Source: an uncultured archaeon
GTDB lineage: Archaea > Thermoproteota > EX4484-205 > JAAOZP01
NCBI GenBank assembly: GCA_938045545.1
Contig: CALIBN010000010.1
Span: 1 to 64,000, forward strand
Direction of reading: 5' to 3'
DNA: 64,000 nucleotides
Shown: positions 16,369-24,879 of the stretch, one piece after another
How the letters are laid out: each line of letters begins with the position of its first letter
Numbering within the stretch: the first letter of the stretch is position 1
Notes under the pieces: model-generated
What the model was told of the DNA's origin: nothing
The model's database searches: none
The model's input: the letters and a program-made list of their open reading frames with translations, nothing else
Translations under genes and position numbers: made by a program

Positions 16369-17575
16369 CCCTGAAAGCCTCCTCAAGAAGCCTAAAAGCC
16401 TTTTCAACATGCTCCTCTGGAATAAGCACTATGAAGTAGGAGCCCAGCGTCAAGATGCCGTGTATGTTAATACCCTCCTTAGCCATGGGTGCGGAGATCC
16501 TGTATAGGACGCCAGGGGTCTCATGCAGGTCTGTCCCCCTTATGATTATTCCCCGCAGGCCCTGCCTCACCGCGAGGCCGACCGCGTCCTCGCCGAGCAG
16601 AAACTCGTCATGCATCCTTTGAACAGCCTCCTCCCCCAGCCTCCCTGAGAAGTATGCTAGGACCTCCCTGTTGTTTGAAACAACTCCGAGGAGCCTAGGC
16701 TCATCCGTTTCAACGCTTCTGAGAACATCCATGGCTCTGCCGACAGCCCTGAGGCTCCTCCCGACGAACATGACTGCTGAGACACTGCTGTTAATAATCT
16801 CCATGCTTAACGGCGGGGTTGAGGCGAGTATGAGCGTGCCACCGCCTCTTAGACTCTTAGAATCATAGCTTATCACCCTGACCTTCAGCGAGGGCGGAAT
16901 ATACTTCAGGGACGATTTATGTATGAACTTAACCCCGACGTCAGCCAGGGCTGCGAGCTCCTCGGTTGTAAGCTCCTCCAGCCTCCTGGCTGACTTCACT
17001 AGGCGTGGATCAGCCGACATTATTCCGGAGACGCTTGTAACCAGAATAGTGTCCCTAGGGTTTAGGGCTGAGGCCAGTATGAAGGCGGTTGAGTCGCTCC
17101 CACCTCTGCCGAGCGTTGTAACATTACCCTTAGGATCCTTGCCTACGAAACCAGGCACCACGACCACGTCGAACTCTTCCAGCAGGCCTCCTACAACCTG
17201 TCTGATTCTCCTGCATGACTCTTGAACGGTTATCCTAGCGTTACCATAGTTGCTGTCTGTAAGGATGGGCCAGTCGTCTTGAGAGGGGTCTAGGAAAGTA
17301 GCCTTAACACCCTTTGCCAAGAGCATGGTTGAGAAAACTCTGGCGCTAGTCCTCTCACCCATCGATAGAACCTCATCCATGAACCTGGGGTCGCCGGCAT
17401 CCTTGAAAAGCTGGAGAAGAGTATCTGTGGTCGAGCCCATGGCCGAGACGACGGCCACAACCTTGCTGCCCCTCCTAACCTCTTGGGCGACCAGTTCAGC
17501 AGCATGCTCAACCCGCTCCCTAGTTGATAGAGCCGCGCCCCCGAACTTGACAACGAGAACCTCGTTGGAACCCAT
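16355..17575 (-). CDS. lysC: Aspartate kinase
   Basis: 406 residues, catalytically complete: VVKFGGAALSTRERV at the N-terminus, GRGGSDSTAFILASAL, a degenerate TSVSGIMSADPRLV at the DVDG position, GVKFIHKSSLKY, then two C-terminal ACT-type regions (AVMFVGRSLRAVGRAMDVL; GLRGIIIRGTDLHETPGVLYR). First gene of the long operon, so phosphorylation of aspartate is physically linked to aromatic synthesis. ATG at 17575. A second, degenerate aspartokinase is at 32649-34001. Confidence 0.95.
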   Translation of the reverse strand: MGSNEVLVVKFGGAALSTRERVEHAAELVAQEVRRGSKVVAVVSAMGSTTDTLLQLFKDAGDPRFMDEVLSMGERTSARVFSTMLLAKGVKATFLDPSQDDWPILTDSNYGNARITVQESCRRIRQVVGGLLEEFDVVVVPGFVGKDPKGNVTTLGRGGSDSTAFILASALNPRDTILVTSVSGIMSADPRLVKSARRLEELTTEELAALADVGVKFIHKSSLKYIPPSLKVRVISYDSKSLRGGGTLILASTPPLSMEIINSSVSAVMFVGRSLRAVGRAMDVLRSVETDEPRLLGVVSNNREVLAYFSGRLGEEAVQRMHDEFLLGEDAVGLAVRQGLRGIIIRGTDLHETPGVLYRISAPMAKEGINIHGILTLGSYFIVLIPEEHVEKAFRLLEEAFRVEED

Positions 17576-17590
17576 TTCTCCAAAACCCCC

Positions 17591-17601
17591 TAAGCTTTTA
17601 A
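17591..17601 (-). promoter_or_regulatory. Probable TATA promoter of the lysC-aro operon
   Basis: TTAAAAGCTTA on the minus strand, centred about 21 nt upstream of the lysC ATG, in an AT-rich pocket; this is the spacing expected for a leaderless or nearly leaderless archaeal transcript. The stretch to 17830 contains no other gene. Confidence 0.4.
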
Positions 17602-17830
17602 CAATAGTGGAACATTTGGTAAAAGCCTTCTCCCGAAGCCCGTGAGGCTTCAGGAGGCTCTTCGACTGGCCTCAAAGACTTGAGCATAGGGCCCCACAGC
17701 CCACTGTATTTAAAAATTTTACTTGAGAAGCCTGCTGACTATTACTGCCGTTTATAATTCCACTTTAATCACTTTAATCCAGGCGTAAGAATTTTAGAGA
17801 GTTAAACGTTGAACACGCGGTGAACACGCG

Positions 17831-19396
17831 TCACTGTTTATTATGCTTCAAGAGGAAATACTTGTAGCCTGCTACGAGAGCCTCCTCAGCAGCCTTCAAA
17901 ATGTTTGTTGAAACACCTATCGTCGTCCACCTGTTGCCGTTTGATTCGAACTCGGCTAGTATCCTTACTGACGCCGCAGTACCGGAGGGGGCGTCTATCT
18001 CCCTCACTCTGAAACCCGTTAGGGAAACGTATGCGATCCCAGGGTAGACTGGGCTTAGGGCTTTCTTCAAAGCATTGTCGAAAGCGTTAACCGGCCCGTT
18101 TCCCTCCGATGAAGCAGACATGCTGACCCCGCCGACCCTCACTTTAACTACACACTCAACGATCTGCCTGTCTCCAAGCCACGTTACTATCGAGGTCCAG
18201 TGTTCAAGCTCGAAAAGCTGCGGGGAACCGTGAAGAGCCTCGTGGAGAAGCAGGAAAAGACTTCCATCGGCATCCTCGAAGACATAGCCCTTCGACTCCA
18301 GATCCTTAATCTTTCTCAGAGCCTCCAGGATCCTCGGATCCCTCTTGTCGGCTTCAAGACCCATTTCTTTAGCTTTGGCTGCAAGGTTCGCTGTTCCAGA
18401 CTGCGAGGAAACAATTATCGCGCTTGTGCTGCCGAAGATAGCTGGATCCGTGAACTCGTAGGCCTCCCTATTCTTTAGAACAGCGTCGCCGTGGACACCA
18501 CCCTTATGGGAGAAAGCATACTTGCCTACAAAAGGCTGCCTAGGATTCTCCTCCAGTGAAGCGATGTCTCGCAGATAGCGGGAGACCGTGGATAGCATTC
18601 TCAGGTTAACATCCATCCTGTAGTTAAACCGAGCAGCCAGTACTCCTATGACCTGAACCAGGTCTGCGTTACCACACCTCTCCCCTATTCCGTTTATCGT
18701 ACCCTGCACCATCACCGCTCCGGCTTTAACAGCGGCAACAGTGTTAGCGACAGCCATACCTGTATCGTTATGAGCATGAATCCCCAGCGGGGTTTCAAAA
18801 ACCCCTTTGATATTCTTAACGACTTCGTAGACCTCCAGAGGCTCTGAAGCACCCCTTGTATCAGCTAAAACTAGGAAGGATGCGCCGGCCTTCTCAGCAG
18901 TCTTCAAGACCTCTAGGGCGTAGTCCGGGTCATCCCTATAGCCGTCGAAGAAATGCTCAGCGTCGAAAACTACTTCCCTGCCAGATTCCTTCAAATACTT
19001 AACACTATCGTAAATCATGCTAAGGTTCTCTTCGAGCGTCGTGTTTAAAACATCCTTAACGTGTAGAACCCAGGATTTCCCGAATATCGTTGCAGTCGGA
19101 ATATTGGGTTGAACAAGGTATTTTAAATCAGGATCCTCCTCAACACTGACCCCTGGCTTACGGGTCCTCCCGAATGTTGAAACCCTCGCCCTCAGCCTGT
19201 ATTTCAAAATTCTCTGGAAGAAGGAGACGTCGACCTGGTTAGTCTCGTTAGGCCATCCTCCCTCAATATAGTTTACCCCAAGGTCGTCAAGCTTGAGAGC
19301 AATCTTAATCTTATCCTCAAGAGAGAAGTTTATGCCTACAGCCTGGTTACCGTCCCTCAGGGTGGTGTCGAAAATAAGGATCTTACTCTCCTCCAA
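17831..19396 (-). CDS. cimA: Citramalate synthase / 2-isopropylmalate synthase family enzyme
   Basis: 521 residues, DRE-TIM metallolyase: ILIFDTTLRDGNQAVG at the start, HAHNDTGMAVANTVAAVKAG, GTINGIGERCGNADL, SHKGGVHGDAV, and a C-terminal LeuA-dimer regulatory domain. The EGGWPNETN active-site segment and overall length fit the CimA subfamily (TIGR00977-like), which condenses pyruvate and acetyl-CoA for isoleucine synthesis. Homocitrate or isopropylmalate synthase activity cannot be excluded by sequence alone. TTG start 2 nt after the L15e stop; co-transcribed with it. Confidence 0.88.
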   Translation of the reverse strand: MEESKILIFDTTLRDGNQAVGINFSLEDKIKIALKLDDLGVNYIEGGWPNETNQVDVSFFQRILKYRLRARVSTFGRTRKPGVSVEEDPDLKYLVQPNIPTATIFGKSWVLHVKDVLNTTLEENLSMIYDSVKYLKESGREVVFDAEHFFDGYRDDPDYALEVLKTAEKAGASFLVLADTRGASEPLEVYEVVKNIKGVFETPLGIHAHNDTGMAVANTVAAVKAGAVMVQGTINGIGERCGNADLVQVIGVLAARFNYRMDVNLRMLSTVSRYLRDIASLEENPRQPFVGKYAFSHKGGVHGDAVLKNREAYEFTDPAIFGSTSAIIVSSQSGTANLAAKAKEMGLEADKRDPRILEALRKIKDLESKGYVFEDADGSLFLLLHEALHGSPQLFELEHWTSIVTWLGDRQIVECVVKVRVGGVSMSASSEGNGPVNAFDNALKKALSPVYPGIAYVSLTGFRVREIDAPSGTAASVRILAEFESNGNRWTTIGVSTNILKAAEEALVAGYKYFLLKHNKQ

Positions 19397-19398
19397 GG

Positions 19399-19854
19399 CT
19401 AATCTTCCCTAAGCCATTTCAACCTAGGATCGCTGGCGACAGCAGGGTGATTAGGATCAACCATAACGACTTCAAACCACTTGTACACCCCGTCCTCCCC
19501 AACCCAGTATGATCCGAGAATCCTCATGTTGGGATATTTCCGGGCAGCCCTCTCCTCAGCCATCCTCTGCCTGCTCTTACCCGGTTTAAACAGGACGACG
19601 CCAAGATGCTTAGGCCTCCTTCCAGATCTTGGCCTAGGCTTCCTCCTACCGCCCTTCCTAACCCTAGACCGGACTATTATGAAACCGGGCTTAGCCCTGT
19701 AGCCGAGCCTCCTAGCAGCGTTAACGTCAGTAGGCTTCTCAACCCTGGTTACAGCCGGCTCGCGCCTCCACTCCATCAGCCTCCTCCTGCGGACTTCTTC
19801 AACGGAAGCCAGTAGAAGTTTTTCAGAATCCTTTAAAAGCCTAATCCTCTTCAT
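19399..19854 (-). CDS. rpl15e: 50S ribosomal protein L15e
   Basis: 151 residues. Core motifs [70 protein letters not shown] and [12 protein letters not shown] are all present. It ends soon after DPRLKWL, so the basic C-terminal tail of about 40 residues found in many archaeal L15e proteins is absent; some TACK lineages have this short form. It lies upstream of cimA rather than in a ribosomal operon. Confidence 0.95.
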   Translation of the reverse strand: MKRIRLLKDSEKLLLASVEEVRRRRLMEWRREPAVTRVEKPTDVNAARRLGYRAKPGFIIVRSRVRKGGRRKPRPRSGRRPKHLGVVLFKPGKSRQRMAEERAARKYPNMRILGSYWVGEDGVYKWFEVVMVDPNHPAVASDPRLKWLRED

Positions 19855-20433
19855 GCTGCGACACCCGCCTTATTAAAACCCCTTCTAGAGGGGGATGTGC
19901 ATAGCCTGACGCCTGGGCTCGACCAGCCTTAACCACCGCTACCCTGTGCTTCGAAAGCATAGCGTAGGTATCTGACCCATCCCACCTGTATTTAAGCTAT
20001 TCAGTCAGTATGCTAATCTAAATACTTCCTAGTCGTAATCCTGATGAAAAGCCTGAAATCCGCTAGCTATCAACGCTTCTACCCCTGCAGGAGGATTCCT
20101 GCACGCTTATTCTCAGCCGGCTATTCAGGGGAAGGCGGTAAGGAGGTGGAAGCTCTTCTGCACGTTTAGGCTGTCCAACCAGCTTTACACTATCCCGCTC
20201 ATCAAGCCTCCGATAAACCCCGGAAGCCCCATCAAGACCGGGGGGGACAAGGAGTATGAGCGTGGCGACGAGAGAGAAGAGAGTGAGAATTAGGCGTCCA
20301 CATGCAGTCGCCCAAGGTTTTTCAAGATTATTGTACAGTTAAAGTGAACGTCATTCGCTGGAAAGCTTGGAATAGTAAGACTTTGTAAACAGAGCACGCT
20401 TATAACTCAGACGCGACGCGATAAGGTAGAGAC
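19855..20433. other. Intergenic stretch with weak decayed-ORF signal
   Basis: No intact gene. A plus-strand frame around 20155-20290 reads LSNQLYTIPLIKPPINPGSP followed by a charged end and a stop, which could be the tail of a lost gene; no family recognised. The L15e-cimA promoter probably lies within about 40 nt upstream of 19854. Confidence 0.3.
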
Positions 20434-20772
20434 ATGTCTGAATCTGAATACCTTAGACTAAGTTTGAAACATCTTAAGGAGGCTGAGAAACCTCTAGAGA
20501 AGAAAGATTATTCTCAAGCACATGAAAAACTCTGAGGGACCTTTGTAGAAGCAGTGAAGGCAGTAGCCGTTGAACGGGACATAAGTCTCTGAACTCATAG
20601 AGCATAGCTGAATTCATATCTAAGCTTCACAGAGAAAAACCCAGACAGCGAAGCGCACGCTATGCTGCTGGTTACGGCATATTCGACCTTCTGTATAAGA
20701 GCATGCTACTGGAACAAACTCATGCTTGCAGTCAGCGAACGTAAAGGGCTCGTCGAAATCAAGAGCCATTAA
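20434..20772 (+). pseudogene. PaREP1-like pseudogene
   Basis: Starts ATG with SEYLRLSLKHLKEAEKPLEK, KDYSQAHEKL, stop, GTFVEAVKAVAVERDISL, stop, THRA, stop. It is clearly homologous to the intact gene at 6-353 (YLRLNAKYLREAEELIEKKD, GAFVEALKAIASERGISL, GTHRS). Three in-frame stops (about 20533, 20590, 20605) destroy it and the C-terminal half has drifted. The frame closes at TAA 20770-20772. Confidence 0.85.
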
Positions 20773-20842
20773 GACACATGTTACAAGTTAAGAGTGAAGA
20801 TATGTCTAAAATCTTAAATTATAGTAGCGCACAGACTACTCA

Positions 20843-22054
20843 ATGGTTACAAGGCTGGTTGGTCTCTCGGGTAAGCCCAATGTTGGTAAGTCAACATTGT
20901 ACTCAGCCTTGACGCTGAACATTGTTAAGATTGCTGATTATCCTTTCACCACGTTGACTCCGAACAAGGGTGTTGGCTATTTGAGGAAGAAGTGCGTCTG
21001 CAAGAGTCTCGGTGTCGTCGATAATCCTGTGAATTCCAGGTGTGTAAACGGCTTCAGGTTTATTCCGGTTGAGCTGGTCGACCTTCCTGGTATTGTTCCT
21101 GGGGCGCACGAGGGCAGGGGTCTCGGAAACCAGTTTCTATCCGAGATAAGTATGGCGGATGCTTTGATTCATGTTGTTGACGCTTCAGGCAGCTTGGATG
21201 CTGAAGGTAGGCCGGCTGATCCCGATCCTGAGAACACTTTGAGGGACATAAGGTTTCTGGAGGACGAGTATGATCGTTGGCTCGCCGGAATTATTGAGAG
21301 GGGTGTTCAGAAGGCTCCTAGGGCTAGGCCTAGCAGGAGAAGTGTTGAGGATGTTCTAAGCCAGGTTTTAAGCGGCCTAGCGATAGGAAGGGGGGATGTT
21401 GAGAAGGCTGTTGAAAGGGTTAACCCGCCTGACGAGTTCTCAAAGTGGAGCAGGGAGACGATGATCGAGCTGGCTAGGACGATTAGGATGATTGCTAAGC
21501 CGATGGTTATAGCAGCGAACAAGATTGACAAGAAGGGGGCTGAGGAAGGGGTTAGGCGGATGAGGGAGGCGGGCTATGATCCCATCCCGATCAGCGCTGA
21601 GGCGGAGCTTGTCCTCAGGAGGGCTGCTGAAGCAGGGCTTGTAGAATATTTCCCTGGGGATAATGACTTTAAGATTGTTAGGCCTGAGACGCTTAGGGAG
21701 AAGCAGAGGGAGGCTCTTGAAATGGTTAGGGAGAAGGTTTTGAAGCATTGGGGTTCGACCGGTGTTCAGGAGCTTTTAAACATGGTGTACTTCAGGGTTC
21801 TTAAAATGATAACTGTTTACCCCGTTGAGGATCCGAATAAGCTTACCGACAAGAAGGGGAATGTTCTGCCCGATGTCTACCTTGTCCCGATGGGGATGAA
21901 TGTTAAGGAGTTCGCCGGGCTCATACACAGCGACCTTATGAACAATTTTCTCTACGCTATTGACGCTAGGCGTAAGATTAGGCTTGGCGAGGACTATGTT
22001 TTAAAGGATGATGATGTGGTTAGCATTGTAGCCGTCGGCAGGCAGAAGAGCTGA
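20843..22054 (+). CDS. YchF/Obg-family GTPase with TGS domain
   Basis: 403 residues. G1 GKPNVGKST at residues 11-19, G3 DLPG near residue 79, and NKID as the G4 motif, followed by a C-terminal TGS domain. The large insert (CVCKSLGVVDNPVNSRC) with paired Cys is typical of the archaeal YchF-like group. These P-loop NTPases bind ribosomes and are thought to act in translation; the exact role in archaea is unknown. ATG start, monocistronic, convergent with 22080-22364. Confidence 0.9.
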   Translation: MVTRLVGLSGKPNVGKSTLYSALTLNIVKIADYPFTTLTPNKGVGYLRKKCVCKSLGVVDNPVNSRCVNGFRFIPVELVDLPGIVPGAHEGRGLGNQFLSEISMADALIHVVDASGSLDAEGRPADPDPENTLRDIRFLEDEYDRWLAGIIERGVQKAPRARPSRRSVEDVLSQVLSGLAIGRGDVEKAVERVNPPDEFSKWSRETMIELARTIRMIAKPMVIAANKIDKKGAEEGVRRMREAGYDPIPISAEAELVLRRAAEAGLVEYFPGDNDFKIVRPETLREKQREALEMVREKVLKHWGSTGVQELLNMVYFRVLKMITVYPVEDPNKLTDKKGNVLPDVYLVPMGMNVKEFAGLIHSDLMNNFLYAIDARRKIRLGEDYVLKDDDVVSIVAVGRQKS

Positions 22055-22079
22055 CTTAGGCTAAAAACAATTGTTAAAT

Positions 22080-22364
22080 CTATCTGTATTTTTCAACGTA
22101 GTAACCAGCCTGCTTCTTAGGGCCGTAGAACCTGACTCCCTTCTCCACTATCCTCTTTTTTATGACGCGGGCAACCCTCTCCGGAAGCTCGTTCCGGGAG
22201 ACGAGGAAGTCCACTATCTGAAAAGCCTCCTCCTCACTGTCGCACCTCCTAATATAGTCGAAAACGTTTGGAACATATCCTTTAAGAGTCTTAGGCTCAA
22301 GGCTCTCAGAGTATCCTTCATCCGCGATCTTCATCAGCTCCTCCTCACTGAGGCTCGTAGACAT
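22080..22364 (-). CDS. Conserved archaeal protein of unknown function
   Basis: 94 residues: EEELMKIADEGY, a helical core (NVFDYIRRCDSEEEAFQIVDFLVSR) and a conserved-looking end (KGVRFYGPKKQAGYYVEKY). I recognise the pattern of a small uncharacterised archaeal family (DUF2095-like; name uncertain). It follows rps3ae by one base and is surely in its operon, which suggests a translation- or RNA-related role. Confidence 0.65.
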   Translation of the reverse strand: MSTSLSEEELMKIADEGYSESLEPKTLKGYVPNVFDYIRRCDSEEEAFQIVDFLVSRNELPERVARVIKKRIVEKGVRFYGPKKQAGYYVEKYR

Positions 22365-22365
22365 C

Positions 22366-22968
22366 TTAAACAGCCTCGGCTAGGCTCACCCTAACCTCCT
22401 CAAACCTAATCGGGGATTCGAGAACATTCATCTTCTTAATTCCTGCGAGCTTTATCCTGTGAAACTTCTTAGCCTCATTATAAAGGTCTGACTCGATCTT
22501 CCCGAAGACGAGCTCTTGAACCAGCTGGGAATAGTTCAGCTTGCTACACTTGCCTAAAACTATGTTCATCATCGCCTTCCTCATCTTCTTCTTCTGGGAT
22601 TGCGAAGCACGGTAACGGGTCACGGCGATTGCTGAAACACGCATCCGGTAGCCATCCTTCGTAGTGGCGTTGAAAATAATGTCAACCCTCGAGGATCCTT
22701 TTCTAAGAAGGCTTCTCACGAAATCCCTGTCAAGCTCGTAGCCCCATAGTTCTGTGAGGGCAGTCTCCCCCTTTACGCCGGTGATTTTGAACTTTATTTT
22801 AACGGTTGTGTGAGAAGGATCGTCCGTCAGCTCGCTTAAAAGAACGCTTATAGTCCTGCCTATTAGGCCGCTTGGCTCTGAGGCTAGGACGCTGCCTACT
22901 GGCTTGCCCCCGAGGTAGTCCGGGGCAACTACTGGAAACCATTTTTTAGCCTTTTTCTGCTTCACCAA
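22366..22968 (-). CDS. rps3ae: 30S ribosomal protein S3Ae (eS1)
   Basis: 200 residues. Basic N-terminus (KQKKAKKWFPVVAP), then VLLSELTDDPSHTTVKIKFK, LRKGSSRVDIIFN and RYRASQSQKKKMRKAM, characteristic of S3Ae. In many archaea it lies in an operon with S15, a DHH nuclease and Pcc1; here the divergent SerRS gene separates it from those. Start TTG 22968 or GTG 22965. Confidence 0.96.
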   Translation of the reverse strand: MVKQKKAKKWFPVVAPDYLGGKPVGSVLASEPSGLIGRTISVLLSELTDDPSHTTVKIKFKITGVKGETALTELWGYELDRDFVRSLLRKGSSRVDIIFNATTKDGYRMRVSAIAVTRYRASQSQKKKMRKAMMNIVLGKCSKLNYSQLVQELVFGKIESDLYNEAKKFHRIKLAGIKKMNVLESPIRFEEVRVSLAEAV

Positions 22969-23090
22969 TCCGGAAGAGGCTTGCGGGCAGCGTATTTAAA
23001 CTATGCTCTTCAGAAGCCCCGCGTATATGCAGCTTTTGCCAGCATCATAACCTATAAAAGCCTATTTTAAGCAGGATTGTCACCGCAACG

Positions 23091-24656
23091 TTGGAGGAGA
23101 AGCAGATAGTGGTTAAGGATTTAAGGCTGATGGTCTCTGCAGACCTTTACTTAAGCCGAGAGCTGCGGGGGGATGAGGTTGAAAGGGTTGCGGAGTATGC
23201 CGTTTCAAGCTTCCCAAGAGTATTCGCTCGGGGGGCGGTTAAGGGCGAGGAGCCCAAGATAGTTGAGCTGACCGTCACCAGGGAGAGGGTGAGCGTCACG
23301 GTGGAGTCTGGAAGAAGGGTTAGGGCACATGAAGCTGTTAAAAGGGCTAGGAAGGTCTTGGGCGATGAGCTTGGGCCTAAAATGGGGCTGGGCGTCAGGG
23401 GGATCAACGTCAAGTCTTTCCAAGTAGCTTTCATAGGGGAAAACCTAAGGGAGGTGAGGCTCCCGTTTGTTAGGAAGGTCGAGAAGACGGGGGAAGGCTT
23501 GAAATACTGGCTTGAGGTCGACGAGTCTGGCCTCTACGCTCAGGTTCCCGACAGGATCATAAGCCTTTTCCTGGAGAAGCAGGAGGCCCGTGCAATAGGC
23601 AGAGAGGTTCACAGAGTTGTCTGGCGTAGCTCGGAGAAGCCTGTTAAGTATGCTTCGGACCCTGGGCTGCTGCTGGAGGAGGAGGGGTGGGTTAAAAGAT
23701 TCCACCCCGGCATATGGTACTACCTCCAGCCCTACACTAGTCTTCTGAGAATACTTGAGGAAATGATTATTGAGAAGGTTGCGAAGCCGCTGGGCTTTCA
23801 GGAGGTTGTTCTACCTAAGCTTATACCGCTTGAAGTCGCGAGGAAGAAGGGCCACCTCTCCGGGATCCCTAGCGAGATGCTTTACGTCTGCGAACCCGGT
23901 TCAAGGGAGCCTTCCTACTTCGAGGATTACACTGACCTGGTTAAGGTTTTCAACGAGCCTAAGCCCGAAATCTTGAAAACGTTTCTGAAGGAGCCTGCTT
24001 ACACTCTTCCATACGCGCAGTGCGAGCCCTTCTACGAGCTTTTCGCCGGGGAGACCGTGAACCTTGACAACCCTCCTGTCAGGCTTTACGACAGATCCGG
24101 GTTCAGCTTCAGGCATGAGGCAGGAGGCTTAAGAAGCCTCGAGAGGCTTACAGCATTCACAAGGATAGAGATAGTCTATCTTGGCAGGCCTGAGGAAGTT
24201 GTTGAGATTAGAGATAGGCTGGTGGAGAACTATCTGAGACTGCTCGACAAGACGCTTGACATAGAGGTCAGGTCTGCCGAGGTAACCCCGGTCTGGATGG
24301 CTCACGCAGGCGTCATAAAGGATGTTTCCAGAAACATCGCCGCAACCTTCGACATTGAAGCCTACCTCCCGTTTAGAGGAGACAGGGAAAGCGAGTGGCT
24401 TGAAATAGCCAACGCGTCTGTCCACTACGACAAGTATGTTGATTGGTTCAACATTAAGGAGAGAAAGGGGAGGGAGGTTTGGACCGGTTGCTCAGGCAAT
24501 GGTCTTGAAAGATGGGTCTATGCTTTCCTAGCTAGACATGGCTTCAACGCTGAAGACTGGCCTGTAGAAGTGAAGAGGCGGTGGCCAGACTTTAAGCCTG
24601 TGATCATGGACACTTGGCCTCCTCGAGCGTTGAAGAAGCCTCCTGAATCATCTTAA
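23091..24656 (+). CDS. serS2: Seryl-tRNA synthetase, type 2 (methanogen-type)
   Basis: 521 residues. Matches the rare zinc-dependent SerRS. The three Zn ligands known from Methanosarcina barkeri (Cys306, Glu355, Cys461) correspond to Cys311 (QCEPFYELF), Glu360 (TRIEIVYLG) and Cys467 (WTGCSGNGLERW) with the same spacing. The motif 2 region is YDRSGFSFRHEAGG; the N-terminal about 170 residues form the type-2-specific tRNA-binding domain. Charges tRNA-Ser, one of which is at 56112-56212. TTG start, with a TATA-like CCTATAAAAG at 23051-23060. Confidence 0.92.
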   Translation: MEEKQIVVKDLRLMVSADLYLSRELRGDEVERVAEYAVSSFPRVFARGAVKGEEPKIVELTVTRERVSVTVESGRRVRAHEAVKRARKVLGDELGPKMGLGVRGINVKSFQVAFIGENLREVRLPFVRKVEKTGEGLKYWLEVDESGLYAQVPDRIISLFLEKQEARAIGREVHRVVWRSSEKPVKYASDPGLLLEEEGWVKRFHPGIWYYLQPYTSLLRILEEMIIEKVAKPLGFQEVVLPKLIPLEVARKKGHLSGIPSEMLYVCEPGSREPSYFEDYTDLVKVFNEPKPEILKTFLKEPAYTLPYAQCEPFYELFAGETVNLDNPPVRLYDRSGFSFRHEAGGLRSLERLTAFTRIEIVYLGRPEEVVEIRDRLVENYLRLLDKTLDIEVRSAEVTPVWMAHAGVIKDVSRNIAATFDIEAYLPFRGDRESEWLEIANASVHYDKYVDWFNIKERKGREVWTGCSGNGLERWVYAFLARHGFNAEDWPVEVKRRWPDFKPVIMDTWPPRALKKPPESS

Positions 24657-24879
24657 GATGGGTCAAGTAATCGGTCAGCGTGTAGGCCAGGGACATTAAT
24701 CCTCTTTTACAGGCTACTTTAAAAAGTATTCTTCGGCCTTTTAAACTGGACGACACCTTAAGCCCCTCAACCTTCAAAGCCTCATCCGGCTTCAACGCTA
24801 AGTACGCAAGCCTTGCTTCAAGCTTGCTCCTGAAAACAGCTTCAAGAACCGCGAAGCATGCTGAATCGTTCTGCCACAT
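24604..24879 (-). CDS. pcc1: KEOPS complex subunit Pcc1
   Basis: 91 residues from ATG 24879. FRSKLEARLAYLALKPDEAL, VEGLKVSSSLKGRRILFKVAC and a final helix (LTDYLTHLKMIQEA) fit Pcc1, the dimerising subunit of the KEOPS complex that makes t6A37 on tRNA with Kae1 and Bud32 (both at 34-35.7 kb). Overlaps the end of the DHH gene by 38 nt, and its own 3' end overlaps the convergent serS2 by 53 nt. Confidence 0.8.
   Translation of the reverse strand: MWQNDSACFAVLEAVFRSKLEARLAYLALKPDEALKVEGLKVSSSLKGRRILFKVACKRGLMSLAYTLTDYLTHLKMIQEASSTLEEAKCP

Noticed and set aside
16369-16410. ATG 16410 as asd start
   Set aside because: It would add 14 residues outside the family N-terminus and overlap lysC by 56 nt; TTG 16368 directly precedes the conserved Rossmann strand.
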